NCBI GenBank assembly: GCA_010015655.1
Contig: ML976664.1
Location: 1,321,524 to 1,385,523, forward strand
Source of the DNA: Bimuria novae-zelandiae CBS 107.79
Taxonomy: Eukaryota > Ascomycota > Dothideomycetes > Pleosporales > Didymosphaeriaceae
Direction of reading: 5' to 3'
DNA length: 64,000 bases
The translations under genes and the position numbers were made by a program. Within the stretch, counting starts at the first letter, position 1, and the number at the start of each line of letters is the position of its first letter. The notes below the pieces were generated by a model. It did no database searches, was not told the DNA's origin, and was given only the letters and a program-made list of their open reading frames with translations. Below are positions 1-12,596 of this stretch, one piece after another.

Positions 1-410
1 CCCAAGAGATTATTAACTAGCTAGTCATAGAGCTAATTCCAACTTTAAAGCTCCGCTATAGCAACCGGACGATAGTTATAGTACTAGATAACGCCTTAAC
101 TTACATAAATCCTGCTGTTGCTGCTGTCCTTAAGGAAGCTAGTTATATTATCTAGTACTTGCCGCTATACTCGCCAGATTATAATCTAATTAAGCTTACT
201 TTTGCAGTGCTTAAGGCATAGATCTAAAAGAATTATATATATATACGACATCGATTTGACGACTTTAGTGGCTTCCTAAGGGCGGCTATTATAGAGTCAC
301 ACTGCGATCGCTTTGCGAGGGAACACTTTAAGCACTTATATGGCGGGCTCTATATTAAAGAGCTTAAGCTAGCGCGTATTTAAGAGGAGCTAAATTAGAT
401 AGGTAGATAA
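1..410 (+). pseudogene. IS630/Tc1-mariner-type transposase, C-terminal remnant
   Basis: Reading through TAG/TAA stops gives the end of a DDE transposase: a VLDNA-type strand around base 85 with the second catalytic Asp, then a Y-S-P-D-Y-N motif near base 180 and an L-F-AVLKA helix, as in the DDE_3 (IS630/Tc1-mariner) fold. The 5' part lies outside the window. Stops sit where Gln or Trp codons would be expected, and no frame change is needed, so the damage looks like RIP rather than indel decay. It converges on a second degenerate ORF at 610-2485, the same layout as the complete element at 41425-45036. The family call is fairly sure; the exact 3' end is not. Confidence 0.72.
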
Positions 411-609
411 TTATATAGGTGTTTGCGTTAGTAAGAGACTAAGTAAGTAATAAAGTGCATAGTGTTGCGCATAATAGAGCCTACTAAACAAGCTAATAGG
501 ATTTTACTAGGTGCCACCTGGTGAAATGTAATTAGTTTACCTAATATTTATAATGCAAGGCTTACTAAACTCGGACCCCTATCTTACTCTATAGCCCTGG
601 CTCTATACA
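411..609. other. Junction between two convergent remnants
   Basis: This mutated, AT-rich stretch separates the transposase tail from the convergent accessory ORF. I see no further gene or repeat in it. Confidence 0.4.
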
Positions 610-2485
610 CTTGCTTGAAACGACGAATCTCGTCTCGAAGTCGTAGCGCAACTCCGCTAGCTATGCCCTTTTTATATACCTCCTTGTATAAGCTGCTATT
701 AGAGTCCGTAACTCTACGAAGCACGTTAAGTTCTTAGGCTTAACTAATAGCTACATCTTTAGCCCTCTCTACAAGTAGTTTCTCGTCGTGGTTAGTAGTA
801 ATAGCAATCTACTAGTTAAAGAACTACTTTATTATGCCTAGTCCGTAATTATTTAGTGCTATAGGACTTAATAGAGGCGCCGGCTGTGGACTCTATAGCT
901 AAGTAGCTATCTAATAGGAAGTTATTAGTAGCTACTTAAGTAGACTAGCTTGCCGCAGGTAAGTCTACTCCTACTTTAAGAGACGGAGATCCTGCTAACG
1001 AGTTAAGTTACCTACTATAGAGCTAATTATATTATTGTAGCCTATCTCTATCTAATGCTCTATTAACCGTGTGAACATCTTACCTAGGCGCTTAAGCTGG
1101 TCCTCGCCGCGACGTCGAGCACTAACTCTACCACGCCCTTTGCCGCCACTACTATCCTGCGTGCCTACGGCAAGCTGGCGTTGCTGCCAATCACTAAGCA
1201 GGCGCTGGGGTGGCTGAGATGGAGTCGCACGAGCAGACTCACAGTCGTTAGCCCAAGTCTCCATCTGGTTTGGATGGATCTTGTAGTGCAGACTCGGCTC
1301 TATTAGATAGATAAAATAGAAACCTCTATTATTTAGGCATTGTGGGCTATTGCATCTCTATAACCTACAGATTTCCTTCTTAAAGTCAGCCCGCGAGCGG
1401 AGGACCTCTAGACGTTATTTATAGAGATTTCTATATTAATTAGGCTATGGAGTTAGACGCCGGGCGTCTGCTTGCTCGACGAGATCCTAGGTACAAGTCC
1501 GCTAACTAGGTAACGGTGTTCTAGCTACTAACGAGCCAGCATCTAGAGCCTCTAATATAGGCGACGCGGCAGCTACTAGAGTTAGTAGAGTATATGCCAA
1601 CTTAACAGTGAGCGTCAGCACCAACTGTCGCGACTTTAGCAAGTTATCTATAAAGAATTAGTCATAACTCTTTATTAGTCAGAGTACTTCTATATAGCTT
1701 AGATCGTCTAGATTCATCTCTTGCTAAGGGGTGTACTTGTTCGGCCCTAGCTAGACTTTCTACATAGCTAGTACGTTGATGATCTTCCACTCTTTCTTAC
1801 CAATTTCTAGCACTGGTTTTGCAGCAATCTTATTAGCTATCTAATTTAGGCTAAAAGTAGAGAACTCGTTGCGTGTAGAAGCCGTATTAAACGTCGTGTA
1901 CGTTTTCCCGTTAACTGTAAAAGTATACTGGACGCGCAGAGGATATACAGTGACTGGTTCAGGTGGAGATAACTAATAGTGGGCCGAAGAGCTGATAGGT
2001 GAACTCCGCTCAAGTCTTTCTACTAGGTTACTAACGTCATGGTTATTGTCACTGTTGGGAAACTGTAGATGTTCTGGCCGGGGCGACATCGGCAGGCTTA
2101 AGGACGTAATTTCGTGAATATTAACATACGCTACTTCCTCCTCTTCACGCGCAACTCTCTATTGGCTACTACTAGATTGCGTTAGGGTTTCCTAGTCTGC
2201 GAAGCGGACGTGACTTGTCTAATAATTAGATACTAATTAATTAGCCCTTAGATTACGGGAGCTAGTTTGGCGTGCTCTACTAGCTCCCTTAGTCCTTAAT
2301 AACTAAGATAGTCTTTAGACTTTATTAGAGCTCTCCTTGCGAGGATTACGTCCTTGACTTGATCGTGTAGAGCGGCGTGGAGGCTCTGTTTCTGCCGCTA
2401 AGGCCTGACGCCGAGGCTGCAATACCAAGGAGTAAGTATGGCGCTCTTACTATAACTTTATTGTCTTGCTGATAACTTATAGCCA
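610..2485 (-). pseudogene. Accessory (passenger) ORF of the IS630/Tc1-type element
   Basis: From an ATG at 2485 on the minus strand, a reading frame interrupted mainly by TAG/TAA can be followed to about 1050, and less clearly beyond. It has a Ser/Pro/Arg-rich N-terminal part, a segment with a V-x-Y-T-F-x-V-N-G pattern (about 1960-1900), then a part with paired cysteines and a G-F-Y-F-I-Y-L strand followed by H-Y and E-T-W-A (about 1330-1250). The last section (1264-1052) is open for 70 codons. I do not recognise a named family. The plus-strand passenger of the element at 41425-45036 has the same V-x-Y...V-N-G and NN-aromatic...H...E order, so the two look homologous. Function unknown. Confidence 0.5.
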
Positions 2486-4600
2486 TGTTTATAGCCTAGG
2501 CGTTGCGCTTTGCATATGTAAATGGAAATGGAAATTGTGTAAAACGAAGCGAGTGCGCAGCGCACGGACTAATTATTTGGATATTTCTGCACACGACAAT
2601 TATAGTAAGAATTATAGTATATTTCCTTTAACCTTATTATAGTTAAATTAATAGTATTTATAGATAGTTCTTTCACTAATAACTAAGACCTTAGCTTATA
2701 GCTAGGGTACCTACTTGTCCTTATTAATAAGTGTAGTAGATAAGATAATACGTTTAATATATATAGTAACGTAATATATTAGAGTTTAACTAAATATAAA
2801 CGCGTTACTAGAAGCGTTCTAGCATTAGAGATATATAGCATAGTTAGTAGCGTTAATATTACTATTACTATCTTAATAACACTTAAGATAATTATAGAAC
2901 GCCTAGGTCTATTATTAATCATACTTATTATATATATAGACTTATACTTACTATATAAGTGCCTTGTTAAACTTAGTACCACGAATAAAAAGTTTCTAAT
3001 AATTAATATTATAGCATTCTACTAGTTATACAAGCGCCGCGAGATCGCGGAGATTAAATAGATTAATAGTAAAGATAACCCTATAAACGTACTTATAAAA
3101 GCCACGCTAAATCGCGCACTTAAATAATTTATTAATAGTAATATACTATTAATACGAGTAGAGGGATCTATATATTAACCTATAGAATAGTGTGCTATAA
3201 TAATAAAAGGTTACTAGTGTTAGTATATATATATCCTATTGCCTAAGGCTACTTAATGCTGCCTAACGTATCGCGTCGATCCTACTTTAGTCTAACTCGC
3301 ACCGAGCCCATGTATACCTTCGTAGCACCCACGTTCATAGATAGAATATACTAATAGCAATATACAAGACATTCGTTACTGTTATCACCCGTACGATTGT
3401 ACAGAGGCCTACCAACAATTAGGCGGATTAAAAAAGTAGCTTTATAAGTAGTTAACGGATAAGGACATTAGGGGGGAAGAGAGAAGCTAATATTAAAATC
3501 TATTAAAATTTAATATAATGCATAGCAGGGTATTAGTACTTATTTATATGCTTAAGCCTAGATCCTGAACTTAGTTATAAATTACGTGATACGTTACGCG
3601 TTCTAGGAATATTAAATGTCTTAGAACTATCTTAGTATTTAGGACCTTAGGATAAACTAGGACTTCAGGATCTATAGAATAGGACTTATATATAAGAACG
3701 TTAAAGGTGGACCTCCTATCTGTATATTTAATCTCTTGTATTCATCTATTATTTAGATTGTACTAAAGTATTATTAATTTATTTATAATAGCGTATTACT
3801 TTTAATACTAATATCCTATTAATACGCGTAAGCTATTAAAAAACCCTTCCTTACCTTACTAGTACTCCTGTCCGAGAACCAACCTTAGCCCTATAGGGAC
3901 CAGCTACCCCTTAGGGACTTAACATTTAGTACCTTTTCGGTATCCTTTCGTACCAGGCCTATTGGCACTCAATACATTCTTCGCTACATTCTTGTCCACG
4001 CACTCCCATATGCCTCTAAGTAGAAACGCCTAAACAGATCCTTTTGGGTGCCCAGCGCCGATACAGATACCATGCGAGATATGACAAATAAGCTATTTAT
4101 TAAGCTAGGCGCTAGTAAGATTATCGCGAAGTAATTATATAACTTTATTAAGTAAATAAATAGCCTTACTATATAATTAGTAAAGAGCGCGATATAAAGA
4201 TTTAAAAGCTTTTAGGGCTTAGTTTAAGCTTATATCGCGCATAAAGGCCACCTATAGTATTTATAATAAGAATATTTATAACTTTAATAAAACTAGCTTT
4301 ATAATAGGCAGGATATTAACTTAGCGTATTATTATAAGCTTAAAGAGGCAAGGTAGACTAAAGGCTATTTAGTTAAGTAATTATAAGTAATTTATAGTAA
4401 TTTATAAAATTAACGCTACTAGCTAGGTAATCCTACCCTTATTATTTTAATTAGCCAGTATTATCTCCTTACTAGGATAATAATATACCACGCGACTAGG
4501 CTTTTGCTATTAATACTAATAGCCAAACTTCTAATTGTAACGATAGCACGTGGTATGAAAAGGGACACATGGCCACTCACTTATAGAAGCTAGGATTAAA
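2486..4600. other. RIP-degraded, AT-rich DNA without recognisable gene
   Basis: This stretch is strongly TA-biased. Around 2540-2575 there is a short GC-richer segment that may be the outer end of the left element. A 67-codon minus-strand ORF (2779-2982) has no recognisable features. From 4074 a plus-strand frame can be read with stops suppressed, but I cannot name it. Otherwise I see nothing. Confidence 0.4.
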
Positions 4601-4888
4601 CACTAGTTCTAACACTATTTATGTATATATTATACTATTTAAGAATATATTAGCTTTAGTATTCTTGTGCGTACCTTTTGGTATAAGTAGAAAAGTCACA
4701 TAGTATTGGCTTAGTAAGCGGGGCGCTTACCTTATTACACTAATAAGTTTAAAGTAAAGTAGCTAAAATATTTTATTAAGTATATAGTAGAGCGTAGGTT
4801 AGGCGCGCGCTAGCTACTTGTATTTAATAGCTATAAGAGCTATAACTTAGTTAAATTCTAGTAGCTTTATAAGGAGAATAATATTTAT
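4600..4888 (+). pseudogene. Pogo/Fot1-type (DDE_1) transposase fragment
   Basis: Suppressing the TAG/TAA codons gives the block around the second catalytic Asp of DDE_1 transposases: an R-Q-L-L-V-F strand, then a degraded form of the F-D-G-H-x-S-H motif (read here as F-N-S-Y-K-S-Y), then a helix ending E-N-N-I. Asp-to-Asn and His-to-Tyr are both what C-to-T changes at CpA/TpG would give. The frame ends abruptly at about 4888, where a new element begins with TGTTAC. The rest of the transposase is missing, so this is a scrap cut by the gypsy insertion. Confidence 0.5.
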
Positions 4889-7800
4889 TGTTACGAGCTC
4901 AGGAAACCCGGATAGTGGCATAACTATAGATAAGGATAAATAGGGGGAGGCAGATAAGGTCGTACTATAGCTAGCCTATAAGGACTCGCGGGGTCGCTTA
5001 TGTTAGCTAAGGTTACGTGACTCTAATCTGATAGTAGCTCTAGATTAAGGTGATTCGCTAAAAGCTTCGAACCATAGTGATCCGCCAAGGGGGCTAGATC
5101 ACTTAGAGACAGAGGAAGAAATAAACTAGTATATAGTGTAGTAGATTCTTCTAGGATATTTCCTTTCTTATAGTTAACTTATATATCTTCTGTGCGAGTA
5201 CGTTCTCCTATATAGACTAATAGTTATTTTACTTTATTATAAAATTAAATTATCTAGCCTCGCGCTAAGTGTCGCATTAACTTATACTACTAAATAATTT
5301 ATAAAGCACTATAATACCTTACTACCTTAACCTAGATTAGAATAAGGTATAAGAGCCTTATAATACTTTAACTATCCTAGTATAATAGCAGGACCTAGCT
5401 TAATAACCGTAGCTCTAGCACCTAAGGAAAAGACACTATAAGAGGTAATTACTAAGTAAGGGGCTTAAATAGCTTAGCTTGAAAAAATTATTAATTATAT
5501 AAGTGCGAAAATAAGCGAATAGGAAAACGTAAAGTATTAACTAAAGGTCCTAAAACCTAAACCTTACACTAGAAAAGGCTACCTAGGGACGTTCTTAATG
5601 CAGATAGAACTATTTATTTATTATAACCTGAAAAAGTTTAAAATAAAATAAGATAAGATCCTAGTTATCTGCATAAATATACAGGACAAGATAGCCTTAT
5701 AAGTAAGACTAATAATTAATAACTTCCTTAAGAATAGTAAGGTAAAGGATTACAATTTAGACGCTACTAAAAACGTCTTTAAAGACTAGGAGTCCTTTCG
5801 CAAGGCCATAAAAGGAATATTTAGTATAATTAATAAGGGATATTAGGCTAAAATACGCCTTTAACGCCTACGCTAAAAGAAATTAGTGGTACTTTATACT
5901 CTAGAATTTAAATAGATAGTAGTAGAATTTAATAGATAGGGAGAGGCCCTACTTATAATTACCTACTATAATAGGCTAAAGGAGTTAGTTAAGGATAAAC
6001 TAGTCTACTAAGGAAAAGTAGATAATCTAGAAAAGCTTATAGATAATACTATTAAAATAGATAATTGCCTATATAAACGCAAACTAAAGAAGTAGCATAG
6101 TGCCTAGCTAATTACTAAAAAAGAGACTAGATCCAGACCCGTAAAAAGAGACCAGGATAGGGATATTATTATAACTAATAAAGCCTAATAGTATAAAAAG
6201 AGAAACGGCAAAGGAAAATAGCTATATAGACTAAAGAGGAGTTACTAGGGCAAAAATAGCATCTTATAAAAAGAGTAAAAATAAAGGTTTAAGGACAAAG
6301 CCTACCTCTAATATAGTAAATAAGGCTACTTTACTAAAGATTACGAAGAACTAGAGACTAAAGTCTATATAACTAACCTTCTATAAGTAGCTATAACTAC
6401 CCTTATATTAGTAAAGGCTAAGGAAGTAGATCTTACGCAAGAGATCCTAGAACTAGTAAAAGAAAAAGAGGAGAAATAGAAAACCTTCCCTAAATACTAG
6501 ATTTTCTAGCAACTGGCAGATAATACCTACTAGATATATAGTAGTATCTTGCACTAATTATCTTAGTATAAGGCAAAAGTGATTGTCTAAGGGGCACGCG
6601 CATGGGACGCCTACTGGCTAGTAGAGAAACTACAGGGGCGCCTAAAGCAGTACCTACGCTAGATTACGGTACAAGAATAGCACGAACATGCCAAGTAGTG
6701 GTAATGCACACGAAAAGGATACTAATAGTATTCTAAGGCCTAAGTTAAGGCCTCCTACTTTCTAGGAAGCTTAAAGCACTATAGACTAAAAAAGAGTTAG
6801 TATAGCGTACCTAATAATTACTATAAGCACTTTCTAGTCTACTAGGCTAAGTACTATAAGTAGAATAGCTAGTATTAATATTTTAATATTACTTATAAAA
6901 TATATAGGTAATAAAAGGTTAAGACAGGCTAGTTTCCTTAGGGCCTAGACCCCCGCGACACTAGCACGATAATAGGAAACATATAGCTAAGAAGAGATAA
7001 GGACTACTTAATATTAAATAAAACTAATATAACCTATAGTGCTTTGCACACTTAAGCCCATAAGAAGAGGTAGCTTCCTTTAATAGCTACCTAAGATATA
7101 GTGTATTAGCCTAAAATAAATGCCTTACCCTAGGTTACCTACAACACAGGAATTAGGGGGTATGCGAGTCTAATAGGATTAAGGAGACCTATATATTATA
7201 TTAATAATAATATAAATAGTATAGGGTTAAAGAAGTCTTAAAGCTAGCCTAGCTTAAAGAATAGATCTAAGAGGCAGAAGCCTTATAGGAGGTCTAAGAT
7301 AAGTCTAAGAACTTAAAAAACTAAATTATTACTAGGTAACAAGCTACACTAGTAATAGTATAATTATTATAGCTTATTAAGTTAATACTTGCTAAGTTAA
7401 GAAATACTTAATTAAGGATATTATAGTATATAGATATTATATTATAGTACTTATTAACCTAGGGGCAGACGCGTGTCTAATTACCCTATAAGTAATTAAA
7501 AAATATAATATACTATATTATAACAAGAGGACACTACTATAGATAGGACTTATAAATAAGACCTAATTATAAGGATATAGTAATAGTTAGCTACGCCTTA
7601 AAACAGCGCTAGTATAAGTTAACGTAAAAGGCCTAAAAAGCCAACATGTCTTTACTATTACAAAGATAGGAGATATCGAAGCTATTATTAGCTATAAATA
7701 GCTAGAATAGCATAATTTACGAATAGACTAGATTAAACACAGGATCCTTCCCTAAAACCCACTAGCGACGACTTAAGTGAGTCCTAGTGGAAGGGAAACT

Positions 7801-8341
7801 CTCTAGGAGCCTTAGGTAAGAAGGGAGAATAGACTATCTAAGATATAAGAGATATTAGTATGCAAGATAGATAGGATCTTAGAGTAATACCTAGGGTAGG
7901 TACACTATATATAGGTCTAAGAAACTAAAATAGTTTCTAAGGACTTAGGTTTATTAAAAGAATACAAGGAATTCGCAGACCTATTTAAGGAATATAATAA
8001 AACTATCCTACCTAAATATAAAAAGTAAGATTACGAGATACTACTAGTAAAGGGAGCTAAGCTATAGTTAGAACGCCTAAAGCCCCTTACCTATAAATAA
8101 GAAAAAGAGTTAAAGGAGCTAATATAGAAGAATCTACGCTTAGGGAAGTAAAAACCTAGTTAGAGCCCTATAGCCTTCTTTATACTCTTTATTTAAAAGA
8201 AAGACAGCAGGCTGCGACTTTATATAAATTATAAATAGCTAAATACTATTATAGTTAAGAACTACTACCTATTACTACTAATAATAGAGCTTATAGACCA
8301 ACTCTAAGGAGCTAAGTAGTTTACAAAATTTAATATTAAGG
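4889..8341 (+). mobile_element. Ty3/gypsy LTR retrotransposon, 3'-truncated and RIP-mutated
   Basis: The element seems to start at TGTTAC (4889); I cannot place the inner end of the 5' LTR. From about 5395 a gag-like frame runs with many TAG/TAA codons: a coiled N-terminal part, then the retrotransposon gag core (about 5560-6100) ending in a Lys-rich tail. A retropepsin-like block follows at about 7440-7740 (L-I-N-L-G-A-D-A, with Asn for the catalytic Asp region), and the start of the reverse transcriptase at about 7980-8335, through the conserved L-x-x-Y-I-N-Y-K-Q-L-N and F-T-K-F-N-I-K blocks. The coding frame stops at 8341, before the catalytic YxDD box, where another element begins. Integrase and 3' LTR are absent. 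Confidence 0.72.
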
Positions 8342-9862
8342 TGTCACGAGTCGTAGGTCGAGGGCCCTCGACGGCCCTAGTCCGCTCTAGACCGGCGCTA
8401 TCCGGGCCTTCCGCCTATCTACTTCCCTCGCCGCAGCCCTTCTCTTCCCTCTCTAAGGGATCGCCTTAGTACTGTGGATAGACTAAGTCGCCCGTAGTCA
8501 GGGCGCTTTTTACAATACGATCCCTTACCCCCTTATATCTAATTTACCTGTACGATGGAATCGACACGAAGAGTTACCTGCTAGACCTTAAAGATAGTAG
8601 GAGACCCTTAAAGCAGGTTACTACTTATAGGACCCTCTAAACAAGAGCCTTTAATAGTTGCAACGCCTATAGAAGACCTAATAACACTTGTAGACCTAGA
8701 GGAAGACCCCCTTGCTATTATAGGTAGTAATAATAACTAATAATTAGAGGAAGTTACTCTCTAAGAACGCCTAGGCGTGCTATAGCTCTAACAACGTATT
8801 TAGGAACTAGAGGCCTCCCTAATAGCAGAGCGTCACTAATCTAAAGGCAAGACCTTAGTTAGGAATAAGATAATAACTACTAGCATCTCTAACAACTCCC
8901 TAGAGCCTAAGGAGGGTCACGGCAACCTAGACAAGGCTAAAGATATAAGTAATAATCTATTAAGTAATAACTTAACGGAGGACGCGTCCTTAAGCTTAGA
9001 TAATGCTAGTTAAGACTAATCTAGGGCCTCTAGAAGCATCCGACGCCCGCGAAAGAAGGATAGATAAGGCCAGGCCCGCACTAGCCGCAATAAAGAACGT
9101 TAGATTTAAATAGTAGCTACTACCCTAGACGTACAGCTACTAAAGCCGCTAGAACCCTCTTAATTTAAGAGCAAGGGTCGCAAGGAACTAAACTTATAGA
9201 AGAGGGCCTATAAGGACTATATTAACTTCTTACCTGCCCTTAAAACTAACAAAGCGCAGGTTAGGTTCGCAGTAAGATACTTAGGAGATATACAACGTAA
9301 CTACTAGAACTAAATAGTCGCCAAGATCCTAGAGCGGAAGCGACACAGGAAAGTCACCTAGGACCTTCTATAATAGACTATAGTAGACTCCCTAGGATTA
9401 GCCTAGGAGCGAAAGAGTGCCGCTCGCCGAAGGATTAAGACAGCTAAATAAGGCAAGAAGACCCCCATAGAACTCCTTAATTACCTTAAGGACTAATAGG
9501 AGGAATGCGACCTAGAGAAGGCCTTAAATAATAATAATAAAGACTATATTAATAACTTCTACACGGCACTAGATAAGAAAATCTAAGAATGCCTTAAATA
9601 GTAGCCGCGCGAATAGAAGAGCCTCTCTTACTTAGAAGTAAAGGCAAATATGCATTAGCGAGCGTTAAAACTTTATAAGTTAAGGAAATAACGCACATAT
9701 AATATTAATAATAACTTCCTTAACAAGCTAGCTAATAAAAGGCGCGATCGAAAGCGATCTAGGTTAAATAACACAAGACTATACTAGAGACGCCACGACA
9801 GCGACCGTCGCGACAAGGATAGCAAGAAGAAGGCTTAGGTAGTAGAGGATAAGGACAAGAAC
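8342..9862 (+). mobile_element. 5' part of a second LTR-type element with gag-like ORF
   Basis: This begins with TGTCACGAG exactly where the gypsy frame is broken, so it probably inserted there. The first 170 bases or so are GC-rich and carry a perfect 16-bp palindrome (8357-8372). With stops suppressed, a long hydrophilic frame runs from about 8620 to 9868: Glu/Gln-rich, then a Lys/Arg-rich stretch, a core rich in Leu/Asn and a very basic end. That composition fits a retroelement gag. No zinc knuckle, protease or reverse transcriptase is present. The hAT element starts at 9863, and no continuation of this element is seen after 12596. The family is not determined. Confidence 0.42.
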
Positions 9863-12596
9863 CAGTAATCGGAATGGTCTAGTATGGTATGGTATGGAGG
9901 TTAGACCATACCATACCAGCTGCTTATGTAACTACCAGTATGGTATACCGGTAAGACCAGGCATACCGCCAAGAGCGCCAAGAGCGAGGCTTAAGTTAAA
10001 GCAAGAAGAAAGGAAATGTATTAAAGTACTAGATATTAACTATATTATTATTATTCTTACTATCCTCAACGTCGTTGTTATCTTCATGTTCGGGCCTTTT
10101 ATACTAGGCCCGAAGACACTTGCACGCTTCTATAATATCTGCCTTTAGCCTACCACGTTAATTAACTATAGTAAGCTTTGCGCTACTAAAAAGACGTTCG
10201 CATTTATCTAATATAGGTAAAATAATAAACATGTCTAGAGCAAAGCGAGCGAGATCTCGTTAGGAGTCGTAGCGAGATAGCTAGTATATAATAGCCTTAT
10301 CACCACCTGCCTCTTCGTCATAAAGCTGGTCGGTAGAGATATATTATTTATACAAATCAGTTGTAGAGACCGAAGCGTCTATTCGAATACGCTTGTGTTC
10401 CCTCTAGCGATCAAATACTAGATCAGGAGACCTCTCCTTCCTGACTAGTAGTGGCATCTCAACAGGGTACATTCCCTTATACTCTGTCTCCCAAAGCTGC
10501 TTCACCGCCGATTGTGCGTTATCAAACCACCTTAATTTTTCTTTGTCGGCTTGGAGAACCTATTCTTGCCTAAACCATGCCTACTTTTAATATAGATCGA
10601 GTATTTAAGCTGCATAGTACGCGGGCGGAAGATTAGTATCTTTAAGGAATTAATTCTGCCAATTTAGCTACTAGTTATTATAATACTCCTCGCATTTTAA
10701 CCACGCGGCATCTGCGCAACTTTAGAAGTACGTCTATATAAAGTTATTATTGTCTTTAGTGTAGATATTATAGTAGTAATCTTTCGTCTTACTTATTTCT
10801 CGAAGAAGGCAATCTAAAGTTAAAAACCAATTAGTAAGGGACGTCTTCTTCCCCTTAGTAAGCAAAGTTACGGCGTAGAAGTCTTTTAGAGCAAGCTTAA
10901 TCTTTTTAAGCTTAAACTAGTGCTGTCTATCTAGTTTGAAGTTCGTAATCCCCTAAGAGCCTTTCCTAGGTACATGGCAAGCTAAGAAGAGCTCTAAACG
11001 TTCCCGGACATTTAATACACGTGTAATTAAATAAAACTATAAATTCTAGCGTGTCGAGTTGTTCTAGATAAGCTTAAGACTGTCAAATTTAGAGAGATCT
11101 CCGCCAATAATTATTATAGCAAACTCCTTACGGCGCTATGGAGTAAGCCTAATATATCGTACAAGGTTATAAAGCCGACCTAAACATCCAAATTTCTTCT
11201 AGAGCTCTTCCACCTTTATATAGTCTCCGCGTTAATAGTGCGTTTCAAGCTTTGCAAGGTACTTCTCACAGTTTCGACCTATAAGGAACGCCTGGCAGCA
11301 GAGGTTAACAATATAGCCTAAGCAACGCAGCTAACAATAGCGACGTTATTTTAGCTTTATCTATAGGCAGAGATTCTTAAGTATAAACTCAATAGTGGTA
11401 TTATTTAACGAGGCATTATCCAGCATAAAGTATCCAATCTAATCTCCGCTAATATTGTATTCTTTTAGCAAGCCAAGAACAATCAATCCAAGGTTCTCGC
11501 CACTGTGTTCGCCATACACACGCCGCATACCTAAAACAGTGGTTCGTCGCTTGCCGGTAGTGTCAATCCATATGGCGATGGCACCTAGAATAGCGTAAGG
11601 GTTTGGCAATATCCAGAGATTAAAGGAGACGGAGATTCTACTCCGTGAGCGCTAGAGGTCTTCTCTAAGCCATTATTTCTTCGACAAAAAGGCGTCTATA
11701 ACCCAACTTCGAATAGTTTTCGCTGCCTTTAGGAGGTGGTTGAGAAGTGCCAGATTCAAAAAGAAGAGTAGTTCTTGGAAATACAGATTTTCTAATTAAA
11801 AGAAAGCAATATAGCAGTACATAATCTAACAAATTAGAAGTTCTTTAAACTTCTCTATTATTTCTTTCTAGAAGAAAATATTAGTAGCAGCCGCGCTCTT
11901 CTATTGCTCTAGTACAGACTTTCGTGTCTAACTATGTTTCTTAATACTACTCTAAGGATCAATCTGGTGCTTTTGTTTAAGATAATTTCTCACTCCAGAT
12001 ATGCCGTTAATAATAAATAGCTCTTGCTTATAGTTTCCAACTACACACTCGTAACAGTAGTACACCTCTTTCTTGTCACTATCTCGGATATAATAAAGAC
12101 TATACTTCTATATATATAATAAGCCTAGACAAGCTGCCCCCTTTGTAGTTATCGCGCGATTAAGGTATGTAATGTAATCTTATACAAACTTATCTAGAGG
12201 ATTAGGATATTAATTAGGAGTAGGTAATGGCGTTAAGGTACGTAATGTAGGAGCAGGTGATAACGTAGGAGATTTAAAAAATATTAACATTAAACGTGTT
12301 ATTAACGCAGACGGCGAGATTAGAATTAAGAACCCTATGCTAATAATATATGCACACTATTATAGACTATAATTATTAGTGTTCTGTTAAGAAAATTTTT
12401 GTATACACTAACTAGTTTAGTCCATAATTCAGCCACATTGCGCCACAGTTTCTCTACCTCAGCTTATTTTTTAGCGCTACCGGTATGACCTGGTATACTG
12501 GTAATACCATGGTATTGAGATATCCTTAAACCATACCAGGTCTTGGCGGTATATACCATACCAATACCAACTCATACCAGACCATTCCGATCACTG
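9863..12596. mobile_element. hAT transposon, complete with TIRs but RIP-killed
   Basis: The two ends are inverted copies. The left end starts CAGTAATCGGAATGGTCT and the right end, read on the other strand, starts CAGTGATCGGAATGGTCT; the single difference is the TG-to-TA change typical of RIP. Both subterminal regions are rich in GGTATGG/CCATACC repeats (9880-9960 and 12485-12580), likely transposase-binding repeats. CAGTG-type ends fit hAT elements. The 8-bp flanks (acaagaac, ttcgaagg) do not match, so no target-site duplication is visible. A minus-strand transposase remnant fills the middle. Confidence 0.78.
10145..12290 (-). pseudogene. hAT transposase, degenerate
   Basis: Starting from an ATG at 12290 (minus strand) the frame shows, in order, a BED-type zinc finger (C-x2-C followed by the His pair, about 12070-11970), a central RNase-H-like transposase core with D-T-T-G-K (about 11560) and a Y-F-M-L-D-N-A-S-L-N block (about 11430), and the C-terminal hAT dimerisation domain (about 10290-10150) with L-A-x-F-A-L-D-x-F-I-I-L-P and R-L-F-S-S-A-K. 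Many codons are TAG/TAA. The order and length, about 700 codons, match a full hAT transposase. It is not functional as read. Confidence 0.75.

Noticed and set aside
2779..2982. 67-codon minus-strand ORF in the AT-rich left flank
   Set aside because: Low-complexity Ile/Leu-rich reading of TA-biased DNA, with no start or family support.
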